From assembly GCA_014871385.1 (NCBI GenBank), contig CM026422.1, positions 21,008,177 through 21,072,176 on the forward strand: DNA of 64,000 nucleotides, written 5' to 3'. Below the pieces are notes generated by a model. That model saw only the letters and a list, made by a program, of their open reading frames with translations. It did no database searches and was not told the origin of the DNA. Position numbers and translations under genes: made by a program. Shown piece by piece: positions 8,749-20,879 of this stretch; within the stretch, counting starts at the first letter, position 1; every line of letters begins with the position of its first letter. The stretch is from Ceratodon purpureus. Lineage: Eukaryota; Streptophyta; Bryopsida; Pseudoditrichales; Ditrichaceae.

Positions 8749-11724
8749 TTGCTTGCCATGGTACAAGAAGGCGCCACTGGACTTTATGAAGTATTGATTT
8801 CGGCAGACGCAAGCAATGCCCGCTCTTGCAACCTCACGGTGATTCCTAAGACTCAGCTCTGGCACCGGCGCTTGGGACACCCGGGTGCCACTATGTTCCG
8901 CAAGATGTTGCCAGTACTTACCGGCCATCCATTAAGTACCAGTGATGCAGACAAGGTGGCTGATTGCACAGCATGTATTCAAGGCAAGTATGCCAAGGCA
9001 GCATCTCGGTGGAAGCTCCCGACCGAGCTCCCTCAACCCCTTGAGCGCCTCCAGGGCGATATTTGTGGCCCCATCAGCCCACCGGCAGGTCAGTTTTTAT
9101 ATTTTCTGGTCCTTGTTGATGCGTCTGGTAGTCACGCCGAAGTATCTTTGCTTACAACCAGGAACATGGCCTTTCCAAAAATTCTAGCTATGCTCATCAA
9201 GTTTAGAACCCATTTTCCTGATAAACCCATCAAGACTCTGCGTATGGACAATGCTCAAGAATTTAGATCTCATGCCTTTGAAGACTATTGTACAGCCACA
9301 GGTATAGAGCTCACGTATGCTGTCCCATACGAGCATTCTCAAAACGGTCTAGCAGAAGCCTACATTAAGAAAATTCAGCTTATTACCCGCCCCTTGCTTC
9401 TTCATGCTAATCTCCCTGCTTCTATGTGGGGACATGCTGTTCTCCATGCTGCTAATCTCTTGCGACTTAGACCAACCCTTCTCAATTCTCAAACTTCATT
9501 TGAGTTAGTCTCAGGCAGAATCCCTGATGTTAGCCACCTGCGAGTATTTGGTTGTCAAGTCTTCGTACCTGCACCTGAGCCTCAAATCCGAACCATTAGT
9601 GCTCACATGATAGAGGGCGTTTACATTGGTTTTGACTCACCCAGCATCATCAGATACTTAGTGCCTACCTCTGGAGATATCCATAAGGCCCGTTTCGAAA
9701 ACTGTCGCTTTCTGGAAACTGTCTTTCCCAAACTCCCAACCAGACGAGCAGGTGCACCCTTAATTTTCCGAGCCCCTGAGACATTCACTCAAAACCCTGA
9801 TCCTCGTACTTCCCTTACAGAAACCGAAGTCAAGAAGTTACTCGAGCTTCAGTCCTTAGCTGCCCAAATCCCCGATGGTTTTGAGTCAGGGCCCCGCATT
9901 TTGAGAAATCCTATCCCTGGCGCTGGCAATGTTAGGCTATCCCCGATCCGGAGAGCTTCTAGAGTTAACACCCGACCCTCCAAGAAATCCAGAATAGAGC
10001 CTCAACCCATAGAACCTATTATCGACCAGTCAGAACCTGAATCCCATTGTCTTGAATCTGAATCAGACACCCAGGTTGAATCCTTTGTCACCAAGCTAGT
10101 TAGCCTCGACCATGAACCTAATTCCTTAGAGGAGGCTAGAGCTAGTCCTGATTGGCCCCAGTGGCAGGATGCCTTACAAGCTGAATACGATTCGCTCCGG
10201 AAAAGAGGAGTTTTTGGCCCCTTGTGTCTGACCCTTGAATCCAAGCCCATAGGGTATAAACTGGTCTTTACTAGGAAACGCAATGCCGAGGGTCAGATTG
10301 TCCGGTACAAGATCAGATGTGTTGCCCAAGGCTTCAACCAGCGCCGAGGAGTCGACTTCGACCAAACTTACTCACCAGTCATGGATTGTTCATCATTCCG
10401 CTATTTGTTGGCTCTAGCAGTCCAGCTTTCGCTTGCAACCAGATTATTGGACGTGGTCACAGCCTATCTTTATGGTGAGCTTGATGAGGAGATTTACATC
10501 AGGCCTCCACCAAATGTTTTGAAGCATAATCCCACTCCCCAACCTGGGAAATTTAGTGGCCTCAAGCTTCGAAAAGCACTTTATGGACTTAAGCAAGCGG
10601 GAAGAGCGTGGTATCATCATCTTCGACGTTTTCTTACGATTCACGGATTTACTTGTCACACAGCCCTTCCTTGCATCTTTGTCCTTTGTAAGGATGATGG
10701 TTATGTTATCTTGGCAGTGTATGTTGATGACATTAACTTGGTTGGTACTTCCAAACTCTGTACAGAAGTTGAGGACTTGTTATCTACCCAATTTGAAATC
10801 AAACTCCTTGGACAGACTAGCTTCTGTCTAGGTTTGCAGGTTCATCACCTCTCCGATCGGAGTATTCTTCTTCATCAGGAGAGTTATGTGAAGAAATTAT
10901 TGAAGCATTTCAATATGGCAACTTCCAACCCTATCTCAGCACCGATGGTTGGCCGAAGCAAGAGTGGAGAGGATCCTTATCGACCTTGCGAGGAGGAGGA
11001 GGAAGAAGTTGATAAGCAACGTTACCTCACTGCGGTCGGAGCTTTGATTTATCTTGCAACACATACAAGACCCGACATAGCTTTTGCCACCAGTGTACTC
11101 GCACGTCACAGCCAGAAGCCAACTCACCGCCACTGGGCAGCTATCAAACACTTGCTACGGTATCTCAGAGGTACGGAAGACCTTGGCCTTCATTTTTCCA
11201 AAAGAGCTAACCCAGATATTGTGGGATTTGCCGATTCAGGCTTCAAAACAGATGAGATCAATGGAAAGTCCCAGACGGGATATATTTTCATCAAAAATGG
11301 TGCACCCATTTCTTGGAAATCCATGAAGCAAACCATCACTGCTACATCAACAAATCACGCCGAGTTATTGGCGCTACATGAGGCGGCAAGAGAAGCAGTC
11401 TGGCTTCGTACAATGGTACAAACCATCTCAGAACAATGCAACATCAAATGCAACAGTGAAGCTACTATCATTTATGAAGACAATGCGGCAGCTGTAGCTC
11501 AAGTTGCAACAGGTTTTATAAAGGCGGATAGGGTAAAACATATTAATCCGACCTTATTTGGTTTCATGCAAGATCTTGTAGAAAGTAATCAGGTTATTGT
11601 TAGGAAGATTGAGTCGGCAAATAACATAGCCGACATGTTAACCAAGGCACTTCCAGCTTACAGGCATCGTGAGTTGGTAGCAGCCGCAGGGATGAAATCG
11701 CTCCAAGAACTTGACCAGTTTTAG
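8749..11724 (+). CDS. copia pol: integrase, reverse transcriptase, RNase H
   Basis: A 991-codon open stretch. In order it shows a GAG-pre-integrase zinc motif (LWHRRLGHPG with downstream CTAC), an integrase core (DICGPI, LRMDNAQEF and the NGLAEAYIKKIQ acid-bearing helix), and copia-type reverse transcriptase with the YVDDINL catalytic motif and ALYGLKQAGRAW. RNase H follows (FADSGFKTDE, ATSTNHAELLAL, YEDNAAA), and the frame ends just before the purine tract and 3' LTR. This is the expected copia domain order. Length and conserved motifs suggest a young copy. Confidence 0.95.
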   Translation: MLAMVQEGATGLYEVLISADASNARSCNLTVIPKTQLWHRRLGHPGATMFRKMLPVLTGHPLSTSDADKVADCTACIQGKYAKAASRWKLPTELPQPLERLQGDICGPISPPAGQFLYFLVLVDASGSHAEVSLLTTRNMAFPKILAMLIKFRTHFPDKPIKTLRMDNAQEFRSHAFEDYCTATGIELTYAVPYEHSQNGLAEAYIKKIQLITRPLLLHANLPASMWGHAVLHAANLLRLRPTLLNSQTSFELVSGRIPDVSHLRVFGCQVFVPAPEPQIRTISAHMIEGVYIGFDSPSIIRYLVPTSGDIHKARFENCRFLETVFPKLPTRRAGAPLIFRAPETFTQNPDPRTSLTETEVKKLLELQSLAAQIPDGFESGPRILRNPIPGAGNVRLSPIRRASRVNTRPSKKSRIEPQPIEPIIDQSEPESHCLESESDTQVESFVTKLVSLDHEPNSLEEARASPDWPQWQDALQAEYDSLRKRGVFGPLCLTLESKPIGYKLVFTRKRNAEGQIVRYKIRCVAQGFNQRRGVDFDQTYSPVMDCSSFRYLLALAVQLSLATRLLDVVTAYLYGELDEEIYIRPPPNVLKHNPTPQPGKFSGLKLRKALYGLKQAGRAWYHHLRRFLTIHGFTCHTALPCIFVLCKDDGYVILAVYVDDINLVGTSKLCTEVEDLLSTQFEIKLLGQTSFCLGLQVHHLSDRSILLHQESYVKKLLKHFNMATSNPISAPMVGRSKSGEDPYRPCEEEEEEVDKQRYLTAVGALIYLATHTRPDIAFATSVLARHSQKPTHRHWAAIKHLLRYLRGTEDLGLHFSKRANPDIVGFADSGFKTDEINGKSQTGYIFIKNGAPISWKSMKQTITATSTNHAELLALHEAAREAVWLRTMVQTISEQCNIKCNSEATIIYEDNAAAVAQVATGFIKADRVKHINPTLFGFMQDLVESNQVIVRKIESANNIADMLTKALPAYRHRELVAAAGMKSLQELDQF

Positions 11725-11805
11725 GGCATACTCTTTTCTTACCTAAGAGTTTTCCCCACTGGGGTTTTTCTCAAAGGTGAGTTTTTAATGAGGTGCTCCT
11801 AGGTC

Positions 11806-11814
11806 GAGGAGGAG
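11806..11814 (+). other. polypurine tract
   Basis: GAGGAGGAG directly abuts the 3' LTR, the expected site of plus-strand priming. Confidence 0.75.
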
Positions 11815-12052
11815 TATTAGAAAGGTTCTAGAAAGGTTCTAGAAGGGTGCGACCTCGGGAGCACCGACATGCAACTCCCGGGTGTCTTAAGCTAAAGTAG
11901 AGTACAACACTAAGTTAGTCATAGTTAATCCCTCAGTGTCATCACCTTGAGGGCTTTGGAGTTAACGTTCTTGAGGCAATAAATAAGATCAGCCTGAGGA
12001 AGGCTACACACTTTCCATCTTCATTTTCCCCTTTGCTCTGAGCTTTGTAACA
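11815..12052 (+). repeat. 3' LTR of the copia element
   Basis: 238 bp, the same length as the 5' LTR with about one mismatch; followed by the target duplication ATTTT at 12053-12057. Confidence 0.95.
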
Positions 12053-12057
12053 ATTTT

Positions 12058-12455
12058 GGGCCTGAACATAGACTCATTCACTCGCCTTCCTTGACTCCGT
12101 TCTAACCACCTCATACATCGAAGAGCTTCTATTAGAGTGAAATGTAGTGTAGCACATGAGATGTATTTTGTCTATTGAATTGCAATGGTTGGGCTGTTCA
12201 AACCTTGCCTTAAATTATAAGATATTATACAGTTTTGCTCATTTCTTAAGTCTAGCTTCACCTTTACAATTTATTTTAATAAGACTTATCAAAAGCAGGC
12301 CAAAGATATTTATTATTCTTGAATTTTACATTGAAATACTACATCTGTATTTGTTCATAGAACTTCGAAAAGCTAACACATGGCCACTGTTGCCTCTACT
12401 TTCATTGAGGTGGGTGTCAAAACTCTGCATGTAGTTCTAAAATTAAAGGCTTGAA
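12058..12455. other. intergenic, nothing recognised
   Basis: AT-rich flank between the copia element and the 3' end of the F-box gene. It may include the 3' UTR of that minus-strand gene. Confidence 0.5.
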
Positions 12456-13793
12456 TTATACACTTTCAATGCTCGCTCCTACATTGACTTGATCCCATAT
12501 AGTAGATGCTGATAGAGTGAGTTGCATAGGATTTCCATAGAACACTAAATCTATATATCTTAGGTCAAAAAGTTCTATGGGGCACTTGGGAAGCAAATTC
12601 CAGCGACATGTGTGTAGATCATATATAGTACTGTGTGATACTCCATTCAAATCATACGACAGTACAATAGAATTCTTGAACCCGGATGCACGAACACCAT
12701 TTAAAGAGAATATATCAATATCAAGCAATTGCTTCAAGTTGTTCAAAGTCAATTGAAGCACTACTCCGCACGTTTGATTCACAAGATTTAGTTCCACTAC
12801 TTCAAATCTTGGCACATCCCTTGACGTGTCCCAATGATTCCTTGGTAAGCAAGTTCCAAAGAACAAGCGATTGCCACTCACAAAGAGATGAGGATTTCTT
12901 GACATTGTTAATCGAAAATTAAAACCATGGTCATTCCAAGTGTCTTCAACGTGGTTCTAGCTCCATATTAGCCCTTGGTAATTAGTACCATAGTAATTAT
13001 AAGGTAGTGCATTTGAACACACGAAAAGGAATAGCATCCCATTGAAGGAAACACTACATTTTACTGCAATCAAAACATCAGTAATTTGTTGCATTGGAGG
13101 AATGCTTGATTTGCGCCACCGATTAGTTGTCCGCTCGTACACGTGGATAACAGGGTTGTCTTCACTTATATAATCTTTAGTATTGGGCATCACAAAAACC
13201 TTGTGATTGTGAGCAATACAGTCAACAACTATGTTCACTTGTGACTAAAAATAACGAGAATTCATGAAGTTGAAAGGACATGGTGGAAACGGTAGTCTTC
13301 TTGATGCCTTGCCAATGGGATTGGAAATAAAGATTGAGACATCCTTTTCCATATAAAAGTCCAAACCAAAAACTTGGCAAACCAACCCAGCATCCGTAAC
13401 TATGGGGCTTGTATAAAGCAACTGGTTAAAAACTTCTTCATTGTCTTGTGCAAAAGTATACCATCGCTTTGCATTCAAGTCCAAAAAGGCCCACCCATGG
13501 TGCTTGCTTAAGGTCTCCTTGAGAATATTGTCATCCCAGAATTTTATCATTTTGATGTATCGTGCGACTATGAAACATGCATCTGGTTGCCTCGCATAGG
13601 ATTGTTCGAGTACACTAAAGTTAGCATTAGAGATGCTTGAGTTCCAACTCTTGCATACAGCCCGCAGTCGGCATAGTTCAGGCATAGGTAGGAAAGAAAG
13701 AATGTGCTCTACAACATTGAATGGAAGCTCGTATCCCACCCCAACCCTCATATTGCCCAAACTATTCTCACGAGTGTGAGAAAAGTCAAACAA
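12456..13793 (-). pseudogene. F-box protein gene with two in-frame TAG codons
   Basis: One continuous minus-strand frame of 446 codons runs from the ATG at 13791-13793 to the stop at 12456-12458. It is interrupted only by TAG at 13245-13247 and TAG at 12957-12959, with no frameshift. Residues about 20-62 form a clear F-box (ELPFNVVEHILSFLPMPEL, then LRAVCKSWN), which in this family binds Skp1 in SCF ubiquitin ligases. The rest looks like a plant F-box/kelch-like repeat region (WAFLDLNAKRWY, VIHVYERTTNRWRKSS, YDLHTCRWNLLPKCP). The reading continues sensibly across both ambers: RYF-stop-SQVNIVVD and LIWS-stop-NHVEDTWN. A young pseudogene is the simplest reading; readthrough, a null allele or sequence error are alternatives. 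The first part alone would give a 182-residue truncated F-box protein. Confidence 0.82.
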
Positions 13794-15252
13794 AAAATAT
13801 CGAAGGAATTGTAGTGGTAAACATAAAACATAAATATATGGCTATTTTTCCAAACTAAGAACCTCACACATAACATATATTAATGACCAATGTGGTTCAC
13901 CCCCTTGCCTTATATACAACCAAAGCAAAGTTGCTTTTACTTATCATTTGCTTTTCCTTTTTGCCTGTACTTTTAACTTAACATAAAAGTCTAGTCTTTT
14001 GGTTATTTTCTTGACATTTAGAGAACCAAGTTCATGGTAGGTTACTAATGAGAATACACGGCGAGAAACATTAGCTGCCACATGCATGAGCCTTTCCTTT
14101 GAGGCGATTGTGTGGACGCTACTATTGGCCGCCATACCATATTATTTGCATATAATTGGAAGGCATTATGTCTCACCAGGTAGCACATCCCGTTGTTTCT
14201 CATCCCAGAGAACGCGGTTCATTGAGCAATTAACCAATTCGGGCAGAGGAAAGGGGCTCGCAAAATAAATTGTTGTAACGGATTTGATTACTATATCTCA
14301 TAGTGGCACAGTTTCACTGCTTTTTTGAATGAAAAACGACGCATTTGCTTGCAATGCAAAATGATATAACCAAAGCTTGACAAACATGATCTTTCGCAAC
14401 AACGGCATGGATAAAAATAAAACCTTGAAGCACATTAACACCATGCACAACCAAGCATTGCATTACAATATACACCGAAAATCAGCACTACGTGCTACAA
14501 TTTCAAAATATTACCCACAGAAAAGAGAGGAGTCACCTGAAGCTAAAGCTGAATCTGATCTCACAGCAAACACAGTGAATCGGGCTCACTCATGCTCTAA
14601 TTACCTTGAGCGAATGCAACAAGAATCAAACATGAGTGTGGCATAACTCTCAAATCAAAGAAGGAATTAAGAACTGGAACTGGATTCCTGACCAGTTGCA
14701 AACCCTGAAGCCGATCAAGTTGTACAGTGCCAAGTTCAATCAAACCAGAATCAAGCACCCGGCATTATGGACGAAGCATTCAATTTGAGCCGAGAACTGA
14801 AGCCACAGAGATGCCAATTTCAAGTGGCAGAGTGACTGAGAAAATGAAGTTTTCACTTAAGGTAGTAATACTATAAACCGATAGAATAAGGAGTTTTGAG
14901 CAATTTGTACTATCTTTTTCTTAGGGAATTATTGCAAGTACATAGACAAATTGAAAACATAATGATAGAAGTTGTTTTTATAATTTTTTGATGAAAATAC
15001 AATTTCCTAGAAATATTTTAGCTGAAAAGTTTGTCCACCCCAGTTCTTGTGTTGTAGACTTCATAAAGTCTGCTACTGGCATAGGCACTATTCCAAAAGC
15101 AGCTCTACCCAAAACTGATATAAGATCTCAAGGCTTGTTAGGTATATCAACGGTTCTCAAAAAATCTCAACGCTGATTCCTGTTGATTCCTGTCGGTGCG
15201 GTTTCAGCACAAGTCTACTACACATGTTATGGGGGGGTCTTGGTTTATGGTA
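13794..15252. other. AT-rich intergenic DNA, no gene recognised
   Basis: Upstream of the F-box gene. Short open frames exist (for example about 14377-14646, plus strand) but show no domain or plausible splice partners. Confidence 0.5.
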
Positions 15253-15255
15253 TTA

Positions 15256-15680
15256 GAGCATCCGCACCCCTACTCCAAATGCTGGGCCGGGGTGCTCTGT
15301 TGCGGACCCGCACTCAATTACGCCCCCCACCGACACTCGCAGAACAAGCACATCTCTTGCGGGCTCCAAAAAAACATGCTTCGACTCGCTAGTTTGCTGT
15401 ACTCCCTGCAGTTTTAGCGAGTCTCTCTTCTGTTCTATTTGTGGCTGATTCTACTAAAAATACTCCTGGTCGTGGTCGTGGGTCAAGGCCTTGAGGATTG
15501 CATGTGCTGCATCGCACTGTAGTTGGACACTCCAACGAGCCCGCCGGAACCGCTTCCCCACTTGTCTGATCTTGAGCACGTAGGTGAGGCTTACAAATTT
15601 TGCCGTGCCACATTCACCCTTCAGGGCCTTCGAAACCCCATTTCGCGAGTCCAGCATTTGGAGGAGGGGTGCAGATGCTC
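15256..15680. mobile_element. MITE, PIF/Harbinger-like
   Basis: Terminal inverted repeats of about 31 bp (15256-15286 and 15650-15680) begin GAGCATCCGCACCCC and match with about three mismatches. They are flanked by a TTA target duplication (15253-15255 and 15681-15683). The 425-bp interior has no transposase. A TTA duplication with GC-rich termini suggests a non-autonomous PIF/Harbinger relative. Confidence 0.8.
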
Positions 15681-16097
15681 TTACTACCTTAGTACAGGAA
15701 GATTTCCTTGAGAAGATTTCAGGCCAGCGGTTCCGGGCTCTATTAATATTCGTATAATACAGTAAGATTTTAGGCAATGGCAATATCTCTTAGACCCTGT
15801 GGTGTGCAAAATCTTAAAATACAACAGTGAGAAATTTTGGATTTTCAGGCTGTCCCAAGATTCAAGCCATGTTTTAGTTAGAAGCCATGATTTGTCGTTG
15901 ATAGAGTTGCATGATGTGCACACGCTTGCTCTTACTACCGAACAGTTCCGTATCCAAGTTACTGTATACTGTATACTATTTGTGACTCGCTTCTGTCGAT
16001 TCTTCCATGTCTGCATGACACTTTATCACAATAGTCAAATGAGTCACACTGTGGCAAGAATCAACATGGTATATTATTCCATTGAATTGAGGTCCTA

Positions 16098-16465
16098 AGG
16101 TAGATAAGGTTGATTGTCCTAATATCAACCACTACCCCAAAACCATTAATTTTCATTTTCAGCATGATTGATTATATCCAAAAGCAGTTTTCGGTTCATG
16201 CACTACTGGTTGGTTTTGGATTTGATCATCAACAGAAAATAGGACCTCCACAGTTTGATCATAGGAGAATGATATATCAAGTATGGGTCACGGGGTACTT
16301 TGCACTTTGGGATTTTGTATAAAATTTAAAAATACAAATTATATGTTGCAAATTTTTGCAATCCTCGTGAAATCCTAGTTTGAACGCGGTCAATTTTTTT
16401 TGGAATTTACCACTACCAAATGTAGGTCAGATTGCTTAAGTGGTTGGTTATAGGACAACCTACCT
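16098..16465. mobile_element. MITE with AGGTAG termini and TA duplication
   Basis: The ends AGGTAG...CTACCT are flanked by TA (16096-16097 and 16466-16467). The terminal inverted repeats extend about 35 bp with gaps (GTTGATTGTCCTAATATCAACC against GGTTGGTTATAGGACAAC). The interior shares a GGGTCACG..GTACTTT segment with the element at 57305-57702, so the two are probably one family (Tc1/mariner-like by TA duplication). It has no coding capacity. Confidence 0.6.
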
Positions 16466-16467
16466 TA

Positions 16468-19220
16468 TATCTTAAAGCAACCAATAGATGGCCTTACAAC
16501 CGACCTATACTAGACTCATATCCAATTTGCCTCCACGGAGTATTACTATTTGTAAGGAAGCAACCCACTAGTGGCATTCAAGTATTGATATTTTTGTAGA
16601 GTATCTTAGTGAGCATGTTTAGAATATTATTATAAGCGGAAATTAGAATGTTTTAAATGAAGAAGTCTAATAAAGAAGATGTGCTTTAAAGTTCTTTTCA
16701 CACCTAAACTTTGTCCAAATTTCAATAGTGGCAGATCAATCATGCAAAAAAATGCATTCTTTCCACCAACTTATAAAAATTATTATCTTTACGATGGATG
16801 GTTCTAAAATAGTGTAAGTAACTTAAATTACTTAAATAAGGTATCTCAACCTTGAACTTGTTTTGATTTAAGAAGATTTTGTTTGAGGAAGCAGTGGATA
16901 TTTTCTTTTGCCATGTAGCACTTTAAGGATCGCACAAAGGGACCTTCCTTCACATCCAAAATTGACATGACATCTTATACCACCTTATTAAGATACGAAT
17001 GCCTTTTCAAAATTTCCTTTTCGTGCGTACCATAATATAGTTTATTATATTATTCTTCCTCACTATCATTTTTCTTGCCTTCTGTTGTCAATGTCGTTAC
17101 CTAGAGTAGAACATTTGTTTTGGCAGCACTACAAAGTAGCATTAACTAAGACTACTTAAAACTATGGTTGAAGACATTTTAAGGATAAATTGAAGACATT
17201 AAAGTGTCTTAAATATAATTAAAGTGCTTTTAAAGACATTATTTTGTCCCCGCATAGTCTCTTAATCAATCCCATATTTAGAGGAACAAGTGTATGCATG
17301 CGCTTAATTTGATCTACTTGAGTTACAGATGCCTTTACACCTAGCAGGACCTATCTTTCTATGTGTGACAATGTTGACTCCAATACTAGAAAAAGATAAT
17401 GGTGTAGGTTGCAATCTATTTTTTTGAAATACATCAATAGTTTCTACATCTTCTTCTCTATTTGAGGCATGTCTTACATGATGTGTCTAAATGTAGATCT
17501 TAAATCGATTTCTTTTGCAAGCATTTTCTTTGTATTTGTATGTGTATATTATACTACATAGTTAAACAAACACCATGCCTACTACGTTGAGATACTAGGC
17601 AAATCTCTCTATTTTTCATGTGCACCTACCTTAATACAATGCCAGAGACAACAATATGGCATGTATGAAAAAAATAAAAAAAGAGGTTGATAAAATGTAT
17701 CTTTGTAGGTCGCATGAGAAAGAATCCTCTAGCTAGACGAAGTGCAACAAAGGTCTAAAAAGCTAAAGCTACAATTGTGAAATTCAAAAGCAAAGAAGAA
17801 AAAAATGCTATTAAGAAAGAATCCACTACTTTTAACATCCTTACATCCAAAGTGTGAATTCTTTAGTAAATGGAATTTTGTACAAATTACGTTAGTTTTT
17901 CCAGCGACTATAATCAAATAAAATATCATGCAATCAAACTATTGTTACACAATGACATTGTAACAAAAAGGACACTTGTTACACACAAATAGACAACCTT
18001 AGGTTACAATGATTGTGGAAAAAAATTAAATTTGGTCTCTAAAGTTTCCATTATAGAAAGAGTGAAATTGTACTAATTTTATATTGCACAGTTTTCCAAA
18101 AAAATTACTTCACCTCAAAACCTATAATTTTTTAATTTATAGGGTGAATAATTGTATAGATAATTTTATCTAATTTAAAAATCCTATAATTGAAGATGGA
18201 ATTTTTTTCTTAGGTTCGGCACACTTAAATTTGAAATAAGTAATGGAAGCAAGAAAAGTGTTCACAGTGCTGAAAAATAATAAACTAAAACAACCATAAC
18301 AACATTTATAAAACAAAGGATTTCTTCATCTTCCCTTTTTAATCCACATTGAAAATTAATTTGATAGTTTTAGTATTTTCTTGCAAGATCTTCAAGGCTT
18401 TGGTTGTATAATTCCCAGAATAGTTTCATATGCCTTTTAAATAGTTTATTGTACTAAACATTTGATTATGCTGTAATAGCCAAGGAAATTCTAGATATTT
18501 TAGAAAAGAACAATTATGAACAAAAGACATATTGTGCATAATTCTTTTTATTGTGACTTTATACACTCCAACCAAATTTTGCTTTACTTTGCCACTGCAA
18601 GGACCAACAATAACAAGACTTGGAAATAATCACGATTTTATTTTCTTGAATGTAAACCTCTTTTATTCATCCCTGTTTTTGGGTTTTTCTTCCTCATCTT
18701 TTATTTCATTCAAATGGATTAGGTCGTTGTTCTACATGAACAATAGCCCGGATAATAAACCTCGCCCTCATCTTAATGACAAGGCAACCCTCCTTCTGCT
18801 CGTCTTCTTTCTCCTCCCTCCCATATTCTAGTTTTAGGAGGTCTACGACTTTTTTATAGTAAATTTTATATTTTTAATGGAATCTAGGACTCTGAATTTG
18901 TCTACGGGTAGCGTTTTTTTGCTGGAAAATTTTCGCCATTACTGCATTGCATTTTGCATGTGGCTACCAATATACTTAAAAAAATGAACAAAAAAGTGGA
19001 TAAATTTGCCAAACTCTTCTTAAACAATTAACCAAATTTGCCACTATTTGGATGAAAATACCTTAGAATAAATAAAATTATGGATGAGTATGTTCAAATG
19101 GATGATTCTGTGCATGTTTTCCTTACTTGGCAACATTCTCAGGTGCCTGTCGCTCTACCTATGGAAAATCCAAAAAAAAACGCTGTCCACGGGGATCCAT
19201 TTAATTATTTTTAGATAGTT
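16468..19220. other. AT-rich intergenic DNA, nothing recognised
   Basis: Strongly AT-rich with many A and T runs. I see no supportable exon, RNA gene or paired element ends here. Confidence 0.5.

Positions 19221-19316
<96 letters not shown>
19221..19316. repeat. (TA)n microsatellite
   Basis: About 95 bp of nearly pure alternating TA with one ACA interruption near the left end. Confidence 0.98.
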
Positions 19317-19318
<2 letters not shown>

Positions 19319-20879
19319 TTTTTTTTCATTAACATGCATAATGTAGGGGGCTTTTTGCCCCTCCTATGGGAGCCCTGGTTGGAAAGCCCTCGTCATTTAG
19401 ACTAGGGTGAGGTTTATCACCGGGGGAACAATAGAGAATCCTCCCAAACTTTTAGGCAGGTGCATGAGGATGCTACAGGGAAAATAGTGGGGACAACTCC
19501 TGCATGGAAGCACTAATGGTGCAGGTAGTAGTAGGTAAGACCAATCCACAATAAGATAAGAGATACTAAATAAACACAAGTTAGCTACCCCACTCCAATT
19601 TCAGTTTGTAGTTTAGTTGTCCTACTACCCCCTCACTCATCACCTAAAATCCTGCAAACCAATGGCAACAAAAACGGAATTAGAGCACCCCTCTGCGCCA
19701 GAAAGGGGCACCAACAAGATTCCTGTAAAGATCCTTGGCTCATTTCCTGTTCATGCACAAAGCTTGCTTGCCATATCACTGTTACACAGGCATTGGAAGC
19801 TGTAGTGGTGTGGCCTCTGGGGAAGACAAGAGGGTAGCGGAGGCAGTTACGATCCACTGGCTACAGCTCCTCCCGTGCATTATACGTTACACACATACAC
19901 ACATACACACACGGGCCTACCAACATGGGATGGGCGCATGCACCTTCGATCTCTCCTCTCCTCTCCTCGTATCATGCTCCGTTTTTTATGTCCTACTACT
20001 GTAACACATCCCAGGTAATAAATGAGTTCACTTGGCTCCACTTGGGTTCATTTGCTATCAGTTTATGAGCTTAGTGGATGTTGGTAACGTTGGATTGGTA
20101 CTGTTGGTTACACGGAGCGGTGAATTGGATTGTACAGTACAGGCCGTATGAGCACAATCATTTGTAGCAGCAGTGAGTTTGGTGTTGTCAAGAAGTGCGT
20201 TTCTGTGTGATGAGATTCATCACATAGCATGTTGCCGAAAGGTTACCGTAGAGCTTTTCTTAGAGATTCTCTGGTTGCTGAGAAATACAAGGCAACTTGC
20301 AGCATCATGGAAGTTTTTCATACTAAGTTGTGGTGAAATGGTGGATTAGCATATGGGTGGTTCCAAGGTACGGTAGGATGGGACTCATGGGAGAGTAATC
20401 ACACATTGTAATTTTTATGGTAGTTTAGCATTTTTGATATATAATGTTCCTTTTTAATTTCTATTTTAGATTTTTATATTAATGGAAATACAATAGGGGA
20501 AGTTTTTTGGTTTGGTAAAGAAGAAGGTTGAATTATGAGGTCACTATTAATACTATATCCTTATTTGGAAGTATTATCGTGCACAATACCAAAGGCACAA
20601 AAATACTCAAATGTATCATGTATGTTATTTTTATAGATTTTTAGTGATCAATTTTGTTACATTTTCTTCTTCTTCATGTATGTTTTTATTTTCATTATTT
20701 ATCTATTTATACAATTTATATTCTATAAAAATATTTGAATTACGAAATATTGTGTCAATTGTCTTTAAAATGTTTTCAATTTTCTGCCTTTATTTTTACT
20801 ACCCACTTTCATATTGATCTCCTATCAAATTACAATTCATACGTGGTTAGTGGTAGACTATTTGAAGAACCCTTTTGGA
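19317..20879. other. intergenic, nothing recognised
   Basis: No gene recognised. A short CACATACACA tract lies near 19892-19912 and CT-rich DNA near 19950-19975. Confidence 0.45.

Larger units (their letters stand above)
5923..12052 (+). mobile_element. Ty1/copia LTR retrotransposon, young and nearly whole
   Basis: Two 238-bp LTRs (5923-6160 and 11815-12052) bound gag, protease, integrase, reverse transcriptase and RNase H in the copia order. The 5-bp target duplication ATTTT lies at 5918-5922 and 12053-12057. A primer-binding candidate follows the 5' LTR, and a purine-rich tract (GAGGAGGAG) precedes the 3' LTR. The LTRs differ at about one position in 238, so the insertion is recent. The internal coding region lies in two long open stretches; the element looks nearly whole, with about one break. 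Integrase lies before reverse transcriptase, which separates copia from gypsy elements. Treated as a fossil insertion; it interrupts no recognised gene. Confidence 0.96.

Noticed and set aside
14377-14646. 89-codon plus-strand open frame
   Set aside because: No domain, AT-rich low-complexity composition and no splice partners.
19221-19316. (TA)n tract considered as a regulatory or origin element
   Set aside because: A plain microsatellite with no nearby gene or additional motif.
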